Assembly (NCBI GenBank): GCA_905116865.2
Contig: CAJHNH020008531.1
Coordinates: forward strand, 278,501-342,500
Length of the DNA stretch: 64,000 bases
Direction of reading: 5' to 3'
DNA from: Candidula unifasciata
Taxonomy: Eukaryota > Mollusca > Gastropoda > Stylommatophora > Geomitridae
Below are positions 59,105 through 64,000 of this stretch, one piece after another. Within the stretch, counting starts at the first letter, position 1. Each line of letters starts with the position of its first letter. A program made the translations under genes and the position numbers. The notes under the pieces are model-generated. The model saw only the letters and a list, made by a program, of their open reading frames with translations. It did no database searches and was not told the DNA's origin.

Positions 59105-59830
59105 AATCATCATTATCATCAAGTGCCTGTCCAGCTGGCGTAGGCGTTCTCGAATCTCGGCAGATCTAGGTCTCTGGTGTTATTGATCATTTCCAGTGAT
59201 GATATTCCTCCATCGACCATAATTTCTCTTGGTCTGTCACTGTTTCTTCTACCAGTGATCTTTCCAGTCGTCACGATATTTTCCAGTGTTTCTTTTCTCA
59301 TCAAATGAAAAAAGAACTTCGTTTGTCTCCTTCTCATTGTTGTATAAAATGTTCTCTCTAAATTAGCCATTTCCAGGCAATAATTATTAGTGATTCTGGC
59401 AGTTCAAGGTATTCGCATCATTCTTTCCAAGAACCACATCTCAGCTGCCTCTAAATTCTTCTTAACTTGTTTGCCCACAAATCCAAGATCCATTGCCATA
59501 ATCACAACAGGCTTGGTGTAACATTTCAGTTCTCGTTTTTTTTTTATATTTAAGTGAAAATGATTTATTACATAAGATACATTATATCTTCTGAAATGCT
59601 GAGTTTGCCTGGTCAGTTCTGCTCTTAATTTCTGTGACAAATCGTCCATCTGATGTTACTGCTGTCCCCAAATACTTGATTTTTTGTTTTTACTTTGTCA
59701 GCCTCTTTCCCTTCTATTGCTGTGTCACATTTTGGAGTTATAGTTTTCTTTGATATAACCATTGTTTCTGTTTTCTTGGCATGCAAGGAAAGTCCCTTTT
59801 TTTGCACTCTCTAGTACCACAATGTCTAAC
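59105..59830 (-). mobile_element. LINE-K 3' fragment (RT C-terminus)
   Basis: The reverse strand reads KGLSLHAKKTETMVISKKTI (59745-59805), GKQVKKNLEAAEMWFLERMM (59405-59480), RRRQTKFFFHLMRKETLENI, then GKITGRRNSDRPREIMVDG and FENAYASWTGT at the natural end near 59122. A (ATG)n-like tail follows. Frames are interrupted at about 59650 and 59380. Confidence 0.78.
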
Positions 59831-59887
59831 AGTTGTAGGTCCTCTGCGTTTTAAACAATTAATACTGTATCAACCTCTTTGTTGCTC

Positions 59888-59888
<1 letters not shown>

Positions 59889-59928
<40 letters not shown>

Positions 59929-59941
59929 TGTGTGTGCGTGC

Positions 59942-59972
<31 letters not shown>

Positions 59973-59974
59973 CA
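59889..59974. repeat. (GT)n microsatellite
   Basis: Interrupted GT/GC tract of about 85 bases separating two LINE-K-type fragments. Confidence 0.95.
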
Positions 59975-59984
59975 GTCCATTGTA

Positions 59985-60155
59985 TTTTAACAATTCCTCT
60001 GTAAAACCCCATTTGTGAGGCCTCAAGAAATTGTTTGGCCTGTCTACCGATTGTCCAGGATTCACAGCCATATGTTAAAAGTGGATATTTGTAGCAAGCA
60101 AGAATCCTTTTTTCTAACCTTGAGTGACAGAGAAATTTTGCATAAAATGTTTATT
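59985..60155 (-). mobile_element. LINE fragment related to LINE-K (RT C-terminus)
   Basis: The reverse strand reads FLCHSRLEKRILACYKYPLL, TYGCESWTIGRQAKQFLEAS and QMGFYRGIVKIQWTAR. This is the same protein segment as KNLEAAEMWFLERMM in the neighbouring fragment but clearly diverged, so it is a second insertion or subfamily. Confidence 0.7.
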
Positions 60156-60169
60156 TTATAAAATTTAGT

Positions 60170-61995
60170 TTTTGCCTGTTTTATTCTGTTTCTCCTGGGG
60201 AAGGAGCCTGTCTTACTACTAGGCTTGTCCACCAGGTGGCGGATGGTGGAAAGGCCTCTAGAATAAATTGAATAAGTGGCCGTGGACCAAAACAGGCTGT
60301 GGTCATTGAGAGGAGGCGAGTTAGTTGTTGGGACAGAAAACTATAAAATACCTCAAAACTCTATAACCTCGCCATAACCTCTCCCCCTTGCTGCCTTGCA
60401 GGTTAAGTCTCTTTAGACAAAGGCTATTTGAGTCAAACCATTTACAAACCGGCGGAAGCAAGGGAAAACCACTGCTGTACTTTCCCTAGTAAATCATGCC
60501 TCAAAATAATATGAATTCAGATAACGTCGTGAATGGGGATTCCAGTTTAATCCCCTCTTCCGGCAGGGAGCATCATGTTCTACGGGTGATACCCGACCGT
60601 CATCCAGCAAACTGTAGATAAAGTAAATGGTAGAAACATCCTAAACATTGGTACATGGAATGCCAGAACACACGTACAAAACGGAAAGCTGGATAACATT
60701 AAGATGGAAATGAAGAGAATGAATATCAACATTTTAGGAATTAGTGAAATGCGATGGCCAGGAATATTTACTAGTGTGGGAAGGAATATAGTAAGGGAGT
60801 TGGTTTTATTTTGGATCCAAAGAACTCAAAAACTGTGAAAGGATTTTGGAAAATATCAGATAGAGTACTGTTAGTAAAACTTTGCGGCAGACAGTTTGAC
60901 ATTAACTTAGTACAGATGTATGCCCCAACAGCAGATAGTTCAGAGGAAGATATTGTCGCATTTTATGACGAGTTAGAACGACTGTTGATCAATGCAAAAA
61001 GATGGTACTTGGAGATTTCAACGCGAAAAAAGGAAGTGAAAAACTGTACGAAATAACGGGTGGCTACGGGCTAGGAGAAAAGAATGTGAGAGGTGACAGA
61101 TTAATAGCATGGGCTGAGTCGCACAGCATGATAATAGGTAACACCTGGTTTAAACACCATCCTCGAAGATTGTGGGCTTGGAAAAGTCCTGGTGATAATG
61201 TCTACAATCAGATTGATTATATTTTGATTTCAAGAAGATTCCGGAGCAGCTTAGTTGGAGCAAAAACTAGACATGGAGCAGACTGCTTTAGTGACCATGT
61301 TCCAGTTGTAGGAAAAATTAAAATAAAACTAAAGAACATTAGAAAAAACGCCACATAACATAAAGGTAAATTTAGGAATTCTTAGAACGGATAAAGATAT
61401 TAAGGAACAGTACAATGTCACTGTACAAAACCGGTATAATGCAAAGGAAATTATACAGACTATTGATGAACAGTGGGATATGTTAATTCAGCAGACATCA
61501 AAAGAGACAATCCGACCAAACCATAGAGTTGCAAAAAAGAAATGGATGTCAACGGAAATTCTGCTGTTGATGGATAAAAAAAGGAAGAAAAAGAATGAAA
61601 AAGAAGAATACTCTAGAATAAAAAAAGAAATACTGAACAAATGCAAAGTGGCTAAACAAGCCTGGCTGAATCAAATGTGTACAGAGATTGGGGAAAATCA
61701 CAGGAAAGACTCACATTCCATGTATAAACAGATAAATATTTTAACAGGAAAGATGATACGTAACAGCACTGGATGTTTGAAATCAAAAGATGGTGACTTA
61801 TTAATGGGACAGAGTAATAAAATTAACAGATGGACAGAGTATATAGATAAATTGTATGATGATAATAGACAAGATGTAGAGCTGAAGACCAACAATGATG
61901 GTCCACCAATAATGACTGCAGAAGTTGAGGATGCAATACATCATATGAAGAAACGAAAAGTACCCGGCCAGATAACATCTCACTGGAAGAATAGT
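60170..61995 (+). mobile_element. LINE-F (5' UTR, endonuclease, start of RT), 3'-truncated
   Basis: A 5' leader (60170-60640) precedes the endonuclease: ILNIGTWNARTHVQNGKLDN (60636-60700), ILGISEMRWPG (60740), LCGRQFDINLVQMYAPTADS (60880-60945), VLGDFNAKKGSEKLYE (61005-61050), WKSPGDNVYNQIDYILISRR (61180-61240) and ADCFSDHVPVVGKIKI (61277-61325). The linker and RT start end at KKRKVPGPDNIS near 61980. It is a relative of LINE-C. The missing 3' part is atypical, since LINEs usually lose the 5' end. Confidence 0.82.
60811..61358 (+). pseudogene. LINE-F APE-type endonuclease, frameshifted
   Basis: Two overlapping open stretches, 60811-61056 and 61002-61358, make one endonuclease with a one-base shift near 61003. 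The Asp/Asn of GDFNAK, the QIDYIL strand and the terminal SDHVPV (catalytic Asp-His pair) are present. It would nick target DNA; the frameshift and missing N-terminal frame make it inactive. Confidence 0.82.
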
Positions 61996-62041
61996 AGGTA
62001 TATTCTAAATGACCTTTTAAAATTCATATTTATAGCTCTAC

Positions 62042-62044
<3 letters not shown>

Positions 62045-62084
<40 letters not shown>
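62045..62084. repeat. (TA)n microsatellite
   Basis: About 20 TA units at the right edge of the LINE-F remnant. Confidence 0.95.
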
Positions 62085-62085
<1 letters not shown>

Positions 62086-62330
62086 AGAGTTGGCCGTGCA
62101 AAAAACCAACGTCAGAAACGTGGCAAAAAAAAAAAAAAAAGGTCATCTAAAAAAAAAAAACAAGATGCCGTTATGCTCGTGCTAAGAAGTTCATGCTTTG
62201 TGCGACTCTATTATATAAATTCCCACGCGTAGTCAAATGCAACTTTGTGTCAAAATTTGAAAGCAGTAGGCGAAGATCTTTCGGAGATTAGGAATCACTA
62301 ACAAACGGACATTTACATTTTTATTTATTT
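62086..62330. repeat. unclassified dispersed-repeat remnant
   Basis: Contains TTTGTGTCAAAATTTGAAAG and GGCGAAGATCTTTCGGAGATT, wording I recall from TA-ended dispersed repeats of invertebrates. No second copy is in the window, so the call is weak. Confidence 0.3.
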
Positions 62331-62419
62331 AGATATGCCCCACATTTTGAGTCTTCAATAATATATTCTTGGAAAAGGAGAAAGGGGGAAGGGGGGGGGG
62401 GGGGGGAGGTGTTACAAAC

Positions 62420-62598
62420 CGTTAGAAAGAAATGAAATGGCTTTGGTACACCGTATTCTCCAGGGAAAACATTGTCCAGGTACCAAGTCAGTAGTAAATG
62501 TATACCAGCATCTATAAACATCATCAAAATACAGTGAAGTACAGATATATCTTCTGAAGTTATTGTCTGGTCTATGTTGCTCCAGTGAATTCCCGCTC
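62420..62598 (-). CDS. ABCA3-like: ABCA3-type transporter exon: end of first membrane domain
   Basis: The exon encodes 59 full codons after two bases completing a split codon. The acceptor is a pyrimidine-rich stretch ending CATTGCAG and the donor is ACG/GTTTGT. The translation begins AGIHWSNIDQ, passes through a hydrophobic stretch (VLHCILMMFIDAGIHLLLTWYL, a membrane segment) and ends with NVFPGEYGVPKPFHFFLT. The aromatic/Pro-rich FPGEYGVPKP stretch just before the first nucleotide-binding domain is a strong hallmark of ABCA proteins. The exon ends in phase 0 and joins the KKYWCP exon at 56190. The previous exon must end with one spare base; I did not find it between 62700 and 64000. Confidence 0.92.
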
Positions 62599-62673
62599 CT
62601 GCAATGTAAACAGTAAACATTTGTAACAAATTAAAAAAAAAAAAAATCAAGGCAATCATGTACTATCAAGACC

Positions 62674-62678
<5 letters not shown>

Positions 62679-62732
<54 letters not shown>
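62679..62732. repeat. (TA)n microsatellite
   Basis: About 27 TA units, 80 bp upstream of the ABCA exon acceptor at 62598. Confidence 0.95.
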
Positions 62733-62735
<3 letters not shown>

Positions 62736-62989
62736 ACAGACACAATAATTTGCCGTAAATTACCCTGAATCCTAAAGTATACCTAAAATAGACGAAACAT
62801 TATGACATACTTTTGAGAAAAGTCTTACAATGAATCTTGGCCGTTTAAGATGCAAACAGCAGGGGAATGGAGAGTTAGAGCAACAATTACATCTACAAAT
62901 TGTAAAGTACAGTTTACTGGGTACCCTTTACTGCCTGTTGCATAACAAACCCTGGCATTTGTGTGCCTGATGTGTGTGTGTGTGTGTTG

Positions 62990-63185
62990 TTATGCGGCTA
63001 TTTGTGATTTTTTACTGGGAAATTTTAAGTTCAGTGACTGGCCATTCCTCTCTTAAAAGTCGGCGCTCAAACCACTGCTGAAATCAAAGCAGAGATGTTC
63101 TTTCCGAAATAGCCTCAGCTGGAATCGAACTAGGAACTTCGGATTACGAAGCGCGATTTCATGCCTAAGCCACAGATGCTGACAA
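62990..63185 (-). mobile_element. tRNA-derived SINE, copy 3
   Basis: The reverse strand head has TGTGGCTTAGGCATGAAATC (A-box) and CTAGTTCGATTCCAGC (B-box) at tRNA spacing. The body (GGAATGGCCAGTCACTGAAC) differs from SINE copies 1 and 2, so this is another subfamily. No full cloverleaf. Confidence 0.72.
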
Positions 63186-63282
63186 TATGTGTAATACACC
63201 ATCACTAATTGATGTCACCACTGAGAATAATTGGCTGCAATATCGGAAATAATAAATGAGGTGGAACAAGAGGGCCGAGGAG

Positions 63283-63497
63283 AAGAAGAAAAGAAGAAGA
63301 AGAAGAAGAAGAAGAAGAAGAAGAAGAAGAAGAAGAAGAAGAAGAAGAAGAAGAAGAAGAAGAAGAAGAAGAAGAAGAAGAAGAAGAAGAAGAAGAAGAA
63401 GAAGAAGAAAAAGAAGAAGAAGAAGAAGAAGAAGAAGAAGAAGAAGAAGAAGAAGAAGAAGAAGAAGAAGAAGAAGATGATGATGATGATGATGATC
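63283..63497. repeat. (GAA)n trinucleotide array
   Basis: About 63 GAA/AAG units with one AAA interruption near 63408, followed by (GAT)n at 63477-63496. Purine-only on one strand, so it can form intramolecular triplexes. Poly-Lys, poly-Arg and poly-Phe frames across it are not genes. Confidence 0.98.
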
Positions 63498-63894
63498 AGG
63501 AGGAGGAAGAAGAATATGAAGATGGAGACAACGATGGTAAGGACGCCGAAGTGGAAAAGGGACATGAAGAAGTGCAAGAAGACACTAGTCAACAAATTTT
63601 CAAAAGTTGTTTTTTTAACTAGAGTATAAATACATCACTTCTGATTGTTTTTGACATGCTGATTTTAAATATAATGAAACTTAACCAATTGGTTCTAGTT
63701 TTTGTTTTTTAAATGACACATTTACATTACAGAAACACAAATAATGTGTTTTTTTTTTTTTTTAATCGTTGGAGTGGACAGTATTTCTATTTAGGCTTTT
63801 AAAAAATTGTTGTTCCATACTCCATTATTTGTTAAACTTCAAATGATGGAAACAATAAATAAAAGATATTTAATGTTCACATATAATGTTTTAA
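63498..63894. other. unassigned sequence
   Basis: A-rich/T-rich intergenic or intronic sequence; no gene seen. Confidence 0.45.
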
Positions 63895-63998
63895 AGAGAA
63901 ACATTTGACCCTTTTCCGTCATTATTCAGGCGCTGTTTGAGCTCTTTGCTTGCTTCGTGCAGTTGGTCGATGAGCTGTCTCTTCTCACAGTTTAGAAG
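63895..63998 (-). other. possible coding fragment at window edge (coiled-coil-like)
   Basis: The reverse strand is open for about 34 codons: CEKRQLIDQLHEASKELKQR and LNNDGKGSNVSL, then a stop. Heptad-like Leu/Ile spacing suggests a coiled coil. It is higher in GC than its surroundings. It does not fit the ABCA protein. The window ends too soon to decide between an exon and a retroelement frame. Confidence 0.25.
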
Positions 63999-64000
63999 TA

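Noticed and set aside
63215..63629. Poly-Lys, poly-Arg and poly-Phe frames
   Set aside because: Products of the GAA/TTC array; no other coding signal.

Overview
This window is invertebrate nuclear DNA. It has GT-AG introns of 3-18 kb, very long microsatellites, tRNA-derived SINEs and many families of non-LTR retrotransposons. The retroelement families and SINE types resemble those of molluscs and other lophotrochozoans, but that placement is inference from remembered family resemblance. Nothing bacterial or viral was recognised.

The one clear host gene is an ABCA3-type ABC transporter on the minus strand. Seven consecutive exons can be placed (62420-62598, 56053-56190, 45687-45804, 27171-27325, 23947-24102, 17881-18091, 13136-13385). 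Their splice phases match at every junction. Joined, they give about 400 residues without a stop: the extracellular/last membrane part of the first transmembrane domain and the complete first nucleotide-binding domain (Walker A, Q-loop, signature, Walker B, H-loop). The gene runs off both sides of what can be recognised; earlier 5' exons lie beyond 64000 and later 3' exons were not found below 13136.

Almost everything else is mobile or repetitive and fills the introns. From left to right: a deleted LINE-A copy (1-1390); LINE-C (1868-7320) split by a nearly full-length LINE-B (1905-5063); LINE-A copy 2 (7378-10885); a nose-resistant-to-fluoxetine-6 (NRF-6) acyltransferase fragment (10960-11410); LINE-H holding a SINE; a hAT-type element (18261-19468); LINE-G with RT and RNase H (20013-22862); a 22-bp minisatellite (24819-26010); several copies of an RT element with a PD-(D/E)XK-like tail (27.5-28.6, 31.2-31.5 and 57.2-58.6 kb); LINE-D; LINE-A copy 3 (33838-38160) with two nested insertions; a second NRF-6 fragment; a 3.5-kb ACAT array; a second hAT-type element (42983-44061); LINE-A copy 4 (49500-54680) holding a LINE-A relative; LINE-K and LINE-F fragments; and a GAA array near the right edge.

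LINE family letters are labels for this window only. The richest information is the insertion history: at least four nested or simple LINE insertions have recognisable target-site duplications, so their relative ages can be ordered. The pair of hAT-type elements share ends but carry unrelated interiors. One interior has a long K/T/P-rich reading frame that I cannot identify.
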